DNA of 48,997 nucleotides, taken from UBA10205 sp964373815. Its GTDB lineage: Archaea; Iainarchaeota; Iainarchaeia; Iainarchaeales; Iainarchaeaceae. This document shows, one piece after another, positions 15,184 to 24,209 of the stretch. The DNA is taken from assembly GCA_964373815.1 (NCBI GenBank), contig CAYJWI010000008.1:1-48997 (forward strand), given 5' to 3'. Below the pieces are notes generated by a model. It was not told where the DNA came from and did not search any database. It was given only the letters and a program-made list of their open reading frames with translations. Position 1 is the first letter of the stretch; each line of letters begins with the position of its first letter. The translations under genes and the position numbers were made by a program.

Positions 15184-16470
15184 ATGGGCATAAAACCGCG
15201 CACAATACTCGTTTTCCTGCTTCTTGTCGCTGCCATTTACGCGCTCGTGAAACTGGTTTCAGTTTACTGGATAATAGTATTCTTCAACATCCTGCTCATT
15301 TACATAAATTGTGTCTTCCTCTTCGCCTATTTGGAATTCCGCGGCAAAGAGGCGCCGCAATCCATGAAATGGCCCGCAGTTTCAGTGGTAATTCCCAATT
15401 ACAACGGCGAAAAAACCCTGAAGGATTGCATTGATGCAGTGAAGGCCATGGAATACCCGTTGCAGAAGGAAATAATCGTGGTAGAGGATGGGAGCAAGGA
15501 TTCCTCGCGCCAGATACTTTCAGGGATAAAGGGCGTAAAGGTTATAGCGAAGAAAAAAAACGAGGGGAAAGCAAAGGGGCTAAATGACGGCATAAAGGCA
15601 TCGGAGGGCGAAATTATAGCTGCGATAGATTCGGACACTTTCCCTGAAAAGGGCGCGCTCATGAAAATGGTGCGCCGCTTCGACTCCCCAGAAGTTGCCG
15701 CAGTGACAGGGCTTGTGCGCGCATACCGGCCCAACAAGTTTGTCGAGAAAATACAGGAAATAGAATACCTGATTTCCTTCGGCTTTTTCCAGAGCGTGCT
15801 TGCGGACATTAACGGGATAATGGTAACCCCAGGGCCGATGAGCCTTTTCCGGAAGAAGGTCCTCAAAGAGGTCGGCTACTTTGACGAGGCCAACATCACC
15901 GAGGATATGGAAATTGCGATGAGGCTGCAGTACCGCCACTACCGGATTGCTTCAGAGCCGCGCGCCGTGATTTACACCGTGGTTCCTGACAATTTAACGC
16001 ATTGGTTTCGCCAGCGCACAAGGTGGTATAGGGGAAAGTTCGTGAACACGAGAAAGTACGCAAAAATGGTCTTCAACCCCAAGTACGGGGAGTTCGGAAT
16101 GTTCAGCTTCCCTTTCTCTCTGGTAGCGGACGGCCTTGCAATCCTTCTCATTGCAGTGACAATTGCGGCAAACCTTGAGAGCGTGCTCAATTACTTCGGT
16201 TTTCTGGTTTCATGGATTGGCATTGGCGGCGGGATAGCAGGCGCGCTTCCGCTTGGCATAAGCCTGCACTCGAGCATTTATTTTTACTTTTTCACGATTG
16301 TGCTCTACTCTTTTTTAGTTTACGTGAGCCACGGGTTTGTAAACGACAGGCTTTCAATATGGAAGCTGCCTGAAATAGTTTTCTACATGTTCCTCTACGG
16401 GTTCTTCATCTCGTTTGTCTACTTCACAAGCTTTTTTAAGGAAATCAACAGCAGTGATTATGCATGGTGA
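15184..16470 (+). CDS. Membrane family-2 glycosyltransferase
   Basis: This 428-residue protein has two N-terminal membrane segments (residues 8-50), then a GT-A domain. That domain carries VSVVIPNYNGEKTL (nucleotide-sugar binding), VVEDGSKDSS, AAIDSDTF (D-x-D), NITEDMEIAMRL (TED) and QRTRWYRG (QxxRW). Three or four membrane helices follow. D,D,D,QxxRW marks processive GT2 enzymes of the cellulose, hyaluronan and poly-GlcNAc synthase type. It probably makes a surface polysaccharide or transfers sugars for envelope glycosylation; donor and product are not evident. The 3' end overlaps the thioredoxin-like gene by 7 bp. Confidence 0.83.
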   Translation: MGIKPRTILVFLLLVAAIYALVKLVSVYWIIVFFNILLIYINCVFLFAYLEFRGKEAPQSMKWPAVSVVIPNYNGEKTLKDCIDAVKAMEYPLQKEIIVVEDGSKDSSRQILSGIKGVKVIAKKKNEGKAKGLNDGIKASEGEIIAAIDSDTFPEKGALMKMVRRFDSPEVAAVTGLVRAYRPNKFVEKIQEIEYLISFGFFQSVLADINGIMVTPGPMSLFRKKVLKEVGYFDEANITEDMEIAMRLQYRHYRIASEPRAVIYTVVPDNLTHWFRQRTRWYRGKFVNTRKYAKMVFNPKYGEFGMFSFPFSLVADGLAILLIAVTIAANLESVLNYFGFLVSWIGIGGGIAGALPLGISLHSSIYFYFFTIVLYSFLVYVSHGFVNDRLSIWKLPEIVFYMFLYGFFISFVYFTSFFKEINSSDYAW

Positions 16471-17108
16471 GCAAGTACCTGAAGGCCCTGGCCCTTACGG
16501 CAATAATACTTGTGATAGGCCTCGCTGCGATAAATTACATGGACAATTTGCGCTCCCAAAGCCTTTCGGATGAAGTGGATGCCCGGGCACTTGACCTTCA
16601 GGCTTCAGCGCAGCTGCTGCTCTATGAATCTGTCTTCTCCGGGGATGATGTCTGCCGGTATATACTCGGCAGGGTTGAGTCAGAGAAGGCCGAAACCGGA
16701 AAGGTTTTGCGCGAACTCGAAACAGCCGAAAAGACAAGGCTCTTTTCCGATTCTGGCATACTAAAGAAAAAGTACTTGCTGCAGAATGTCGAGCTCTACC
16801 TCCTTGTGACAAAGGCAATCAATGACTGCGGCTCCTACGCGATAAAGCCGGTTGTCTACTTCTATCCTGACAAGTATTATTGCGCCGAGTGCGCTTCGCA
16901 GGCGGCTGTCCTCGATTCGGTGGTGCAGGCATGCCCGGAAGTGAGGGTGTTCGCTTTTCCTTCCGATCTTGGGATTCCAGTAATTGAAGTGCTTATGAAA
17001 AAGTACGGGATTGAGAGGTTTCCGACTTTGCTCTACAATGGCGAAAAGCATGACTCCCTGGTTTCCGAAGGCTCCCTCAAGCAGGGGCTTGGCTGCAAAA
17101 CCCCATAA
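16464..17108 (+). CDS. Membrane-anchored thioredoxin-like protein
   Basis: This 214-residue protein has one N-terminal membrane segment (ALALTAIILVIGLAAINYM) and a helical region of about 100 residues. A C-terminal thioredoxin-like half follows, with strand PVVYFYPDKYYCAEC carrying a CxxC (C-A-E-C near residue 139) and the cis-Pro-like GIERFPTLLYNG. The CxxC would face outward, so it may form or isomerise disulfides in surface proteins; the S-layer protein and the 14431 product each have a Cys pair. The start is ATG 16464 or GTG 16467, overlapping the glycosyltransferase. The disulfide role is inferred. Confidence 0.68.
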   Translation: MVSKYLKALALTAIILVIGLAAINYMDNLRSQSLSDEVDARALDLQASAQLLLYESVFSGDDVCRYILGRVESEKAETGKVLRELETAEKTRLFSDSGILKKKYLLQNVELYLLVTKAINDCGSYAIKPVVYFYPDKYYCAECASQAAVLDSVVQACPEVRVFAFPSDLGIPVIEVLMKKYGIERFPTLLYNGEKHDSLVSEGSLKQGLGCKTP

Positions 17109-17197
17109 TTTTGCCTAAAATAGCTGTTTTTTTGGCTTTTCAGGCTTTAGAGGCTTCTTTTTAGCCACCCCAAAGGTCTTTTTTTTGATAGCCCCTA

Positions 17198-18460
17198 TCA
17201 GGAAGGCGGTTCCCCGCTTTTCATCAGCTCCCTAAGTATGGTGGTGGCATAATTGCCTTTTTCGAGGGAGAATGCAATTTTTAGCTTCAATTTGCCCTCA
17301 TTGAACTCATCCTTTCCCACTTCCCCAATCCTCAGGTTTTCTGGCTTGAGCGAGATTTTTTTCCTCGCGCCCCTGCAGCTTAGCTCCGGAAAACCCTTGA
17401 CCCGGAATTCCTTAAGCTCGACCCCTTCCTTTACAAGCACTTTCCTCTCGATTTCCCCGGCCTTCCCCTCCGCGAGCACTGAATCAAACCCAAAAAGCGG
17501 CGCCGCAGGAACGCCGTCCTCGAGCACATCGCCGCTTGTTTGCGCTATCCCGATTCCCTGCTCAATCCTCTCATTTATCACCATGTTGAAAAGGTAGCTC
17601 TGGTATGCGTGCGTGAACATGTAAGTGAGATGCCTCGGAAGGCTCTGGAAAGCGCCTACGAAATCCATCGGGAATTTGCACAAATGGTGCAGTATCGCCC
17701 TCTCGTAGCGGAACTTTGAAGGGAATTCCTTTGTGGCCCTCACAAAGTCGCGCGTCTCAAGAAGGTTTTTCCTCGCGATTGCGACCTCTTCCTCTTCTCC
17801 CTGCGCGGGTGAAGTGAGGTAGAGCATCACCGCGCCTTCGAAATTCCCTTTTATGAATTCCCTCCCGACTTTGTGCGTTATTTCCCGAATCCCCCCAAAG
17901 CGCTGCTCGCCGAAATAATTCGCAACCCCATTTCGCATTTGTGCAAAACACTGCTCCGTTGCCGCGCGCAACCCATCCTCCGAGAGCGAGATGTCCCTTA
18001 CGATTATTCCGAATTCGTTCCCCTTGAGCTGCCCGATTTCAATCTTCTCGCTGCTCCATTCAGGCTCCCTTAATTCAATGTACCTGCTGTCGAATTCCTC
18101 CAGCTTTTTGGCATCCGGCATCCATATTGAAATGCGCTGGGAAGTTATCGCCCTCTTGTCCTTCATCCCCGCATAGCCAATCCTTTTCGGCGAGCACTGC
18201 ATGGCGCGCGTTACGCGCCTGATTGCATCGTTAGTATCAAGGTTGAATTTCTCCATTGTGAGGTGAATGTACTCCTTTCCCTCTTCTTGCTCTGGCACTT
18301 CGAGCTTTTTCCCGCGCTTCTCCTCCCATTCGCCGAAAGCCTCGTTCGAAAGTGCCCCGCCTTCGCGCGTTATTTCGTGCACAATGAAATCGGAGATGCG
18401 CCTCTTTATCCTTCCGCCAATCCCTTTCGAGGAAGTGGTGTAGTGTTTTATGCCAGTCAT
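17198..18460 (-). CDS. truD: tRNA pseudouridine synthase D
   Basis: This 420-residue protein has the TruD motifs: N-terminal SDFIVHEI, KFNLDTNDAIRRVTRAM, the catalytic-Asp motif RIGYAGMKDKRAITSQ near residue 98, LKGNEFGIIVRDI, and NYFGEQRFGG. It makes pseudouridine 13 in tRNA. Length matches archaeal TruD. It is the downstream neighbour of prf1 on the same strand, 72 bp away. Confidence 0.92.
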   Translation of the reverse strand: MTGIKHYTTSSKGIGGRIKRRISDFIVHEITREGGALSNEAFGEWEEKRGKKLEVPEQEEGKEYIHLTMEKFNLDTNDAIRRVTRAMQCSPKRIGYAGMKDKRAITSQRISIWMPDAKKLEEFDSRYIELREPEWSSEKIEIGQLKGNEFGIIVRDISLSEDGLRAATEQCFAQMRNGVANYFGEQRFGGIREITHKVGREFIKGNFEGAVMLYLTSPAQGEEEEVAIARKNLLETRDFVRATKEFPSKFRYERAILHHLCKFPMDFVGAFQSLPRHLTYMFTHAYQSYLFNMVINERIEQGIGIAQTSGDVLEDGVPAAPLFGFDSVLAEGKAGEIERKVLVKEGVELKEFRVKGFPELSCRGARKKISLKPENLRIGEVGKDEFNEGKLKLKIAFSLEKGNYATTILRELMKSGEPPS

Positions 18461-18532
18461 TCGGAATTACCTTTTTTTCTTTCCAGCCCTTTTAGAATTC
18501 CTGTCTTGCCGCTTGCCCTAGGGTTTCTTTGC

Positions 18533-19765
18533 TCAGAGCTTGTATCGCAGTATCGCCCCGAGCCCGCCAAAGCCCTTGTAGAACTGCTCGCCTTCCGGGG
18601 TTTCTACCGAAACAATTTCGAGCTTTGCCGAGGTTTGCGAAGTTTTCTGCACCATGTAATCGACAAACTCTTCCTCCTCGAGTATTTCAAGCGGCTCTGC
18701 GCCCTTGGTTTTTTCCTCGAAGGAATTGTCCTTGTCGATTACGTGCCTCTCCTCGCCAGTTGTTGTGTTGCGGACCTTGTAGACTATCCACTCTATCGCC
18801 TCGCTCACGAGCACCTTTTCCGCCTGCCCGAGCTCGAGCGCCTTCATAACTTCTTTCTCCCCGTAGGCCGCAAGCCCGTCCTTTGCGAGCTTTGTCAAAA
18901 AATCCGCCATCAGCGCCCTCTCCTTCATTAAATCTGTATCCTTGAGAAGGGTTTCGCTCTTCTGCACGAGCTCGCGGATTCCTGATTCGTCAGTGTAGGA
19001 TGTGTCCATCTGCCCGAGAACCTTGCCCTTGAGCCTGTGGTCTAGCATGTCCTTTTCGAGGAAAAATATTTTCGTCATCCCCGGGCCGCCGACAATTATC
19101 CCTTTCAGCTTCTCCCCATGCGGCACAAAGGCGGCATTTGATTTCTCGCTAATCCTTTTGTAAAATTCCTGCTCCGCCTCCTCGCGCAGGCGCTCAAAGC
19201 GGTGAGCGCTCTGCCCGCCCGCCTTCATTTTTCCGCTATACCCCGAAGTGAAGTGCCCGAGTATCTCATACCTTTTGCCAACAAGGATTGCAATCGTCGC
19301 CTCGCTCTTGTCGATTGTTATGAGGCCGTAGGCGTCGCTCGGCTTTGCCATGTCCTTTAGGGGCTCGAGGTGGAAGGATGAATCGCACCAGTACCTTTTG
19401 GTGCGCAAATCCTTTATCGGCCTCACAATGAAGAGCCTGATGTCTGCGCGCCCCTCGTTTTCGGAAATGTTCCCCGCGAAAACCACGAGCCCGTTCTTGG
19501 GTATCTTGAAGTCTATCTGGCGCAGGAAGTTGATGATTTTGCGCAGCGCGCCCTGAACGTTCTTTCTTGTCTGCGGGCTCTTGATGTTAGAGCTCTGGCT
19601 AACCTCTTCTGTGAGCTGCCCCGTAACAGAGCTCCTGTCGGCATCGCCCGGGATGTAAACACTGATGAGCTCTGTGCCCCTGCCCTTGTACTGCCCAAGC
19701 TTTTTGAGCTTTTTTTTGAAAATTACTTCCTCGGACTGGGTGTCTTCAGCAACTGCCATGGCCAT
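18533..19765 (-). CDS. prf1: Peptide chain release factor aRF1
   Basis: This protein of about 410 residues has NIKS (stop-codon decoding, near residue 64), YxCxxxF-like YWCDSSF near 130, and GGQ in SGKMKAGGQSAHRFERLREEAE near 190, which triggers peptidyl-tRNA hydrolysis. It has the full archaeal length and domain order. Possible starts are GTG 19768, ATG 19765 and ATG 19759. A TATA-like AGTATTTTAATCC lies upstream near 19840. It is probably co-oriented with truD. Confidence 0.94.
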   Translation of the reverse strand: MAMAVAEDTQSEEVIFKKKLKKLGQYKGRGTELISVYIPGDADRSSVTGQLTEEVSQSSNIKSPQTRKNVQGALRKIINFLRQIDFKIPKNGLVVFAGNISENEGRADIRLFIVRPIKDLRTKRYWCDSSFHLEPLKDMAKPSDAYGLITIDKSEATIAILVGKRYEILGHFTSGYSGKMKAGGQSAHRFERLREEAEQEFYKRISEKSNAAFVPHGEKLKGIIVGGPGMTKIFFLEKDMLDHRLKGKVLGQMDTSYTDESGIRELVQKSETLLKDTDLMKERALMADFLTKLAKDGLAAYGEKEVMKALELGQAEKVLVSEAIEWIVYKVRNTTTGEERHVIDKDNSFEEKTKGAEPLEILEEEEFVDYMVQKTSQTSAKLEIVSVETPEGEQFYKGFGGLGAILRYKL

Positions 19766-19862
19766 CACTATCGAAATTAGAGAAACAGGTCAAACAAGAA
19801 TGCTTGGAGCCATCATGGATAATTGCACTGGTTTGGATTAAAATACTAAGTGTGGTGGTTCA

Positions 19863-20597
19863 TCACCTCTTCGCCCTTTCCCAGAGCAGCTGGAAATACT
19901 TCTCATAAGACTGCGCGAGCTGCATGTTATGTATAAGTATTCCTGTTGGTTTCTCTGTCCAGAGGATTATCCCGACCCGATCGTTTCTGATTATGGTTTC
20001 TGTGAGCGGCTCAAAACCCTCTTTAAGGAACCTTATTTCAGCTGCCGGATAGTGCCCCGTCGCTTTTATTTTTCTTATCCACTCCCTCAACGATTCGTTG
20101 AACATGAGTTTCGCCTTTATGTGCCTTGCTTTTCTTTTTTTATGGTACGCAAGCCAGAATGCATCGCCCATCATGGCTGATTCCCCGGGTGACCCTATGG
20201 TATGGTGATCCCCGCTCCCAGCATCTAGCAGCTCGTAAAGCAGTGCCCTAATCCCCTTTATGCCCCTGTAGGTTTCCACATCAGGCTTTATTCCCGCCTT
20301 CTCGCGTTTCATTGCAAGCTCTGGAAGAATCTTTTCGAAACGTTCCTTCTTCTCATTTATGTAATCTATTATGTGACGCGGATCTGCAGATTGGTAGTAC
20401 GCCCTTTTCCCTTCCATGAAATATGACACAAACCCCTTGTCGATAAGCCTGTTGAGTGTCATATGTACGACCGAATTATGCAGCCCAGTTTTGTCAAGTA
20501 TAGCTCCCGCACTTGTAGAGCCGAGTTCAAGCAAGGCAAGGTAAACTTTTATTTCGGCATTAGTAAGCCCGAGGTCCTCAAGCACTTGGGTATCCAT
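19863..20597 (-). CDS. TrmB-family transcription regulator
   Basis: This protein of about 244 residues starts DTQVLEDLGLTNAEIKVYLALLELG, the N-terminal winged helix of TrmB/Lrs14-like regulators. It continues with NSVVHMTLNRLIDKGFVSYFMEGKRAYYQSADP (wing) and a coiled helix, then a ligand-like domain (GIKGIRALLYELLDAG). The ATG at 20597 lies about 27 bp from a TATA box (ATTATAATTTT, 20619-20629); an ATG at 20612 would sit too close. TrmB proteins usually control sugar transport. Here the divergent neighbour is an amino-acid-type ABC operon, and a 12-bp-arm palindrome lies between them, so that operon is the likely target. Confidence 0.82.
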   Translation of the reverse strand: MDTQVLEDLGLTNAEIKVYLALLELGSTSAGAILDKTGLHNSVVHMTLNRLIDKGFVSYFMEGKRAYYQSADPRHIIDYINEKKERFEKILPELAMKREKAGIKPDVETYRGIKGIRALLYELLDAGSGDHHTIGSPGESAMMGDAFWLAYHKKRKARHIKAKLMFNESLREWIRKIKATGHYPAAEIRFLKEGFEPLTETIIRNDRVGIILWTEKPTGILIHNMQLAQSYEKYFQLLWERAKR

Positions 20598-20633
20598 AAC
20601 ATAATTTTGCATGGCCAAAATTATAATGCTATG

Positions 20634-20661
20634 TTTTATCCTCCATTTTTGGAGAATAAAA
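20634..20661. promoter_or_regulatory. Palindromic operator between TrmB gene and ABC operon
   Basis: TTTTATCCTCCA-TTTT-TGGAGAATAAAA has 12-nt arms with a single mismatch. It lies between the TrmB TATA box (20619-20629) and the ABC promoter (AATATACTTAAAAG, about 20665-20679), the natural place for a regulator acting on both. It is the only strong palindrome in the 123-bp gap. Confidence 0.55.
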
Positions 20662-20720
20662 ACTAATATACTTAAAAGTCATAACTTGTTATAGTGACCG
20701 AATTTATTTGAGGTGGGTTT

Positions 20721-21542
20721 ATGGAGATTTGGCAAAAAATAACTGTTGCAATAATTATCTTTGCTATATTGGGGTTTGTGTTTTTTTCAAAGCCCTTATC
20801 CAACGGCAATGGTTCAGATGCGCTTGACATAATTAGGGAGACCGGGAAAATTGATGTATGCTATGTAAGCTATCCACCATTCTCCAGCAAGAACCTGCAG
20901 ACAGGAAAAATGGAAGGCCTTTCGGTTGAAATAATGGAATCAATCGCGGAAAAGATGAATGTCAAAACAAATTACATTGAAACAAGCTGGTCCAACATTG
21001 TCCTGGACTTGAAATCAAAAAGATGCCAAGTCAACATTTCAGGCATATTTGCCCTTGTGGAAAGGGCATATGGCGGATTGATGTATTCCGAGCCATATGC
21101 ATACCTTGGGAACAATGCGGTTGTCAAAGAAGGCGACAACAGGTTCACGAGCCTTGAGGGGCTGAACAACTCCAATGTTACTGTTGCTGTTCAGGAAGGC
21201 GAGGCAAGCCATTTGTTCGCGAAAAAATACCTTCCAAACGCTAAAATAAGGGCGATTCCTTCAACAAATAGCGCCCTGATTTTCGTGGAGGTAAAAGCCG
21301 GGAGGGCGGATGCCGCATTGAACGATGAAGTGGTAATAGAGCTTTACATGCGGGAAAACAAGGGCTTTCAAAAACTCCTGAAAAAGCCGTTCCTTGTAAG
21401 GGAATCAACGTTTGCAATGAACGAAGATGACCTGAAATTCATAAACTTCATGGACAACGCAATAAACGTGCTGAAGGCTTCCGGCGAAATGGGTGAAATT
21501 TTCCAAAAATATAAGTATAATTCAATAATTGAAGCAACGTGA
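20721..21542 (+). CDS. ABC transporter substrate-binding protein (polar amino acid type)
   Basis: This 273-residue protein has an N-terminal membrane anchor (ITVAIIIFAILGFVFF) instead of a cleaved lipoprotein signal. A type-2 periplasmic-binding fold follows: IDVCYVSYPPFSS, GLSVEIMESIAEKMNVKTNYIETSWSN, NISGIFALVERA, VTVAVQEGEASHLFAKKYLP. This matches family-3 solute-binding proteins such as those for glutamine, histidine and arginine. The ligand is not certain. GAGGTGG sits before the ATG. It is first of three genes, and the permease gene follows at once. Confidence 0.85.
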   Translation: MEIWQKITVAIIIFAILGFVFFSKPLSNGNGSDALDIIRETGKIDVCYVSYPPFSSKNLQTGKMEGLSVEIMESIAEKMNVKTNYIETSWSNIVLDLKSKRCQVNISGIFALVERAYGGLMYSEPYAYLGNNAVVKEGDNRFTSLEGLNNSNVTVAVQEGEASHLFAKKYLPNAKIRAIPSTNSALIFVEVKAGRADAALNDEVVIELYMRENKGFQKLLKKPFLVRESTFAMNEDDLKFINFMDNAINVLKASGEMGEIFQKYKYNSIIEAT

Positions 21543-21555
21543 GCCGGGTAAAAAA

Positions 21556-22236
21556 ATGCTCTTAGATTTTGCCTTTGTCTGGAACTTCAAGGATTCGTTG
21601 GTTGCAGGGACAATAATAACGCTCGAACTCTCGCTGTTCACGATAATTTTCGGGACAATTATAGGAACCGGTTTGGCAGTGGCAAAGAACCACTCCGGGG
21701 AATATGTAAGAAAGGCTATTTCGATTTACACTGGCTCGTTCAGGATAATGCCAATACTCGTTGCATTAATCTGGGTCTTCTATGCATTGCCAATTGCCAC
21801 CGGAATAAAACTCGGCGTGTTTGAAACAGGCCTTTTGGTCCTCACCCTGCATCTCTCGGCGGACGTGGCAGAACTTGTCGGGAGCGGAATAGCCTCCTTG
21901 CCGAAAGGGCAGATGGAATCAGCAAAAATGCTCGGCTTCAGTGATTTCCAGATTATTGAGAAAATTGTCTTGCCGCAGGTTTTAAGGCAAAACCTCTCGC
22001 CGTTAATTGGGCTGTATGTTGAAGAGATAAAGAACACCACTCTGGTTTCGATAATTGCCCTCGATGAATTGCTGCACACAGGCCAGGTAATAATCAGCCA
22101 GACATACAAACCGCTTGAGATCTATACTGCGGTTGCTTTTGTATTCATAGCAATTTTAACCCCCCTCGTGCTTTTTGCAAGGAAACATGATTTTGCGGCA
22201 TTCATGAAAAAGGCGGAGGCTGAAACATATGCCTGA
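21556..22236 (+). CDS. ABC transporter permease (HisM/GlnP type)
   Basis: This protein of about 226 residues has five or so membrane segments. The conserved EAA-type loop reads GIASLPKGQMESAKMLGFSDFQIIEKIVLPQVLRQNLSP, which contacts the ATPase. The FKDSLVAGTIITLELSLFTIIFGTIIG start is typical of amino-acid permeases of the HisM/GlnP class. The ATG at 21556 fits the homology better than the ATG at 21529, which overlaps the previous gene. Only one permease gene is present, so it should act as a homodimer. It overlaps the ATPase gene by 8 bp. Confidence 0.87.
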   Translation: MLLDFAFVWNFKDSLVAGTIITLELSLFTIIFGTIIGTGLAVAKNHSGEYVRKAISIYTGSFRIMPILVALIWVFYALPIATGIKLGVFETGLLVLTLHLSADVAELVGSGIASLPKGQMESAKMLGFSDFQIIEKIVLPQVLRQNLSPLIGLYVEEIKNTTLVSIIALDELLHTGQVIISQTYKPLEIYTAVAFVFIAILTPLVLFARKHDFAAFMKKAEAETYA

Positions 22237-22924
22237 AATAGTAAAGCTAATGGGCTGCGAAAAGAGCTTCGGGGTACATAACGTTCTCAATGGAATAAAT
22301 TTTTCGATAAATGAGGGGGAAATAGTTTCAATAATCGGGAAATCCGGGTGCGGAAAAACCACTTTGCTAAGGGTTGTCGCGGGGCTCGAAAAGCCTGAAA
22401 ATGGGGAAGTCATCATTAACCGGGATAAATATGCAACAGGCATGGTTTTTCAGGACTTTCACCTCTGGCCGCACAAGAACCTGCTGGAAAACGTAACTGA
22501 AGCACTTCTAACAGTAAAAAAACTGCCAAAAGAAATAGCTCTTTCAGAGGGGGAAAAAGCGCTTTCAACATTTGGCTTGCTCAAAAATGCGGAAAAATAC
22601 CCACACCAGCTTTCTGGAGGGGAAAGGCAAAGGGCCGCAATAGCAAGGGCATTGGCGACAAAACCAAAAATATTGCTTTTAGATGAAATAACCTCAAACC
22701 TTGATTGGGAAAATTCATTCATAATAAAAGAGACTCTGAAGAGCCTGGCTCAAAATGGGCTCTCCGTCATAAACGTTTCCCATAAACTGGATTTTGTGAA
22801 CGAAATTTCAGACAAAATATTTGTCCTCGAGGAAGGCAAATTGATTGAAGTGGCAAATACATCCGGCTACAAAGAAAGCGAGATAAGCACGACCGAAGTC
22901 GGCTCTGAAACAAGAAAAGGTTAA
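22229..22924 (+). CDS. ABC transporter ATP-binding protein (amino acid type)
   Basis: This 231-residue protein has Walker A GKSGCGKTT (near residue 38), Q-loop MVFQDFHLWPHKNLLENV, signature LSGGERQRAAIARALA, Walker B ILLLDEITSNLD, and switch His in NVSHKLDF. The FHLWPHKN...ENV sequence is typical of the GlnQ/HisP group. It completes the three-gene importer regulated, by inference, by the divergent TrmB protein. Its 23 C-terminal residues are low complexity. Confidence 0.9.
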   Translation: MPEIVKLMGCEKSFGVHNVLNGINFSINEGEIVSIIGKSGCGKTTLLRVVAGLEKPENGEVIINRDKYATGMVFQDFHLWPHKNLLENVTEALLTVKKLPKEIALSEGEKALSTFGLLKNAEKYPHQLSGGERQRAAIARALATKPKILLLDEITSNLDWENSFIIKETLKSLAQNGLSVINVSHKLDFVNEISDKIFVLEEGKLIEVANTSGYKESEISTTEVGSETRKG

Positions 22925-22958
22925 ATAGCACTACCGTGCATTTCTCTACGTGCTTTGA

Positions 22959-23876
22959 ATGTTCGACATCTTCAACACCGTAAACGAGGAGTACGTCGCA
23001 AACGAGCGCGCCGGCAGCCATTCCCCTTCACAGCCCCCACAGGGCGTAAGCTCCGACCTCTTCGTGGTTTCAATAGGCGGAAGCCTGGTAATAGACGAGA
23101 ACGGCCCGAATGCGGAAAAAATAAGGGCTATTGCAAATGCCATCTCGAGCCTGCACTCCGCGGGGAAGAAATTCGTATTGGTGGTTGGCGGGGGGAAAAC
23201 AGCCCGCAGTTATGTCGAAGCCATGTCTTCTTTTACTTCCAACAATTTCGACCTCGACATCATGGGCATCCACATGACGCGCGGGAACGCGATGCTTTTT
23301 TCTTCCGCCCTCCCCTCCGCGCACAAGGAAGTGCTAAACGACTTCTCGAAGGCGAGGGAGATACTCGACACAGGAAAAATCCCTGTCTACGGCGGCCATT
23401 TGCCATTCTTCACAACCGATTCAGTGGGCGCGCTGCTAGCAGAGCACCTGAACGCTACATTCGTGAACCTCACCAACGTGGATGGCATTTACGATTCCGA
23501 CCCGGCGGAGAACCCGGATGCAAAGAGGTTTGACCAGATAAGTTACCAAAGGCTTGTCTCCCTGCTCGTCGCAGGCGGCTCGAAGCCGGGCCAGAATGTG
23601 GTGCTCGACCTCGCGTGCTGCCTGATACTGCAGCGCAGCAAAATCCCGGCGGCCGTGCTGAACGGCAATGACATGACCAATTTTTCCAATTATGTAAACG
23701 GATATTCCTTTGCCGGCACGCTCATAAAGGAACTGGAAGGGGATGTGGATGAGGCGCATTTCATAGATGAGATGGAAAAAATAAACACTGACATCCCGCA
23801 GAAAAAGCCGCGCAGGAAGCCAAAGAAGAAGGGCGAGAAATACGTTCCGCCGAACCCGTACCATATAGATTTCTGA
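22959..23876 (+). CDS. pyrH: Uridylate (UMP) kinase
   Basis: This 305-residue protein of the amino-acid-kinase fold has VVSIGGSLVIDENGPN near residue 37, FVLVVGGGKTARSYVEA, DIMGIHMTRGNAMLFSSAL, VYGGHLPFFTTDSVGALLAEHL and NVDGIYDSDP. These match archaeal UMP kinase, which makes UDP. It has an extra N-terminal stretch of about 33 residues and a C-terminal basic tail (PQKKPRRKPKKKGEK) compared with the usual 225-residue enzymes. A TATA-like GTTAAATAGC lies about 38 bp before the ATG. Confidence 0.87.
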   Translation: MFDIFNTVNEEYVANERAGSHSPSQPPQGVSSDLFVVSIGGSLVIDENGPNAEKIRAIANAISSLHSAGKKFVLVVGGGKTARSYVEAMSSFTSNNFDLDIMGIHMTRGNAMLFSSALPSAHKEVLNDFSKAREILDTGKIPVYGGHLPFFTTDSVGALLAEHLNATFVNLTNVDGIYDSDPAENPDAKRFDQISYQRLVSLLVAGGSKPGQNVVLDLACCLILQRSKIPAAVLNGNDMTNFSNYVNGYSFAGTLIKELEGDVDEAHFIDEMEKINTDIPQKKPRRKPKKKGEKYVPPNPYHIDF

Positions 23877-23879
23877 GCT

Positions 23880-24209
23880 TTAGAAGTGCAGTTCCGGGTC
23901 TACACGAATGCTGTCTCTGAATAAGCCTCGTTCCGATTTTTTTGCTTCCCTAAGTTTGCCGTTTTCATACAACAATATCCTTTTGTCAGGATCTACGGTA
24001 TATTTCTGCCTTTTAATGTTCAATAACCTGACATAAACAGGGTTCTCTCCTGGCCTTGGCACAAATGCAATTTCCGTGTTCCCCAAAACCCAGTACATCC
24101 ATGCGCCTATTTTTTTTCTGGGTTGAGCGACTCTTCTTAGTCTTGAAACAGTGGATGTTTTTTGCCTTGTTCTCAGTGCAGGAACTCGTCTGCCCGCCAT
24201 TCTTCCCAT
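23880..24209 (-). CDS. Small basic protein of unknown function
   Basis: This protein of about 109 residues has an Arg/Lys-rich N terminus (MAGRRVPALRTRQKTSTVSR) and a beta-rich middle (GAWMYWVLGNTEIAFVPRPG, then PVYVRLLNI). No known domain is recognised. Starts at ATG 24209 or 24200 overlap the 3' end of dph2 by 28-37 bp, so it is probably translated with dph2. It ends 3 bp from the convergent pyrH stop. An RNA-binding or ribosome-associated role is possible from charge only. Confidence 0.55.
   Translation of the reverse strand: MGRMAGRRVPALRTRQKTSTVSRLRRVAQPRKKIGAWMYWVLGNTEIAFVPRPGENPVYVRLLNIKRQKYTVDPDKRILLYENGKLREAKKSERGLFRDSIRVDPELHF

Noticed and set aside
18263..18931. 222-codon frame on + strand across truD and prf1
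   Set aside because: It spans the gap and is antisense to two well-supported genes; its composition is that of a shadow frame.
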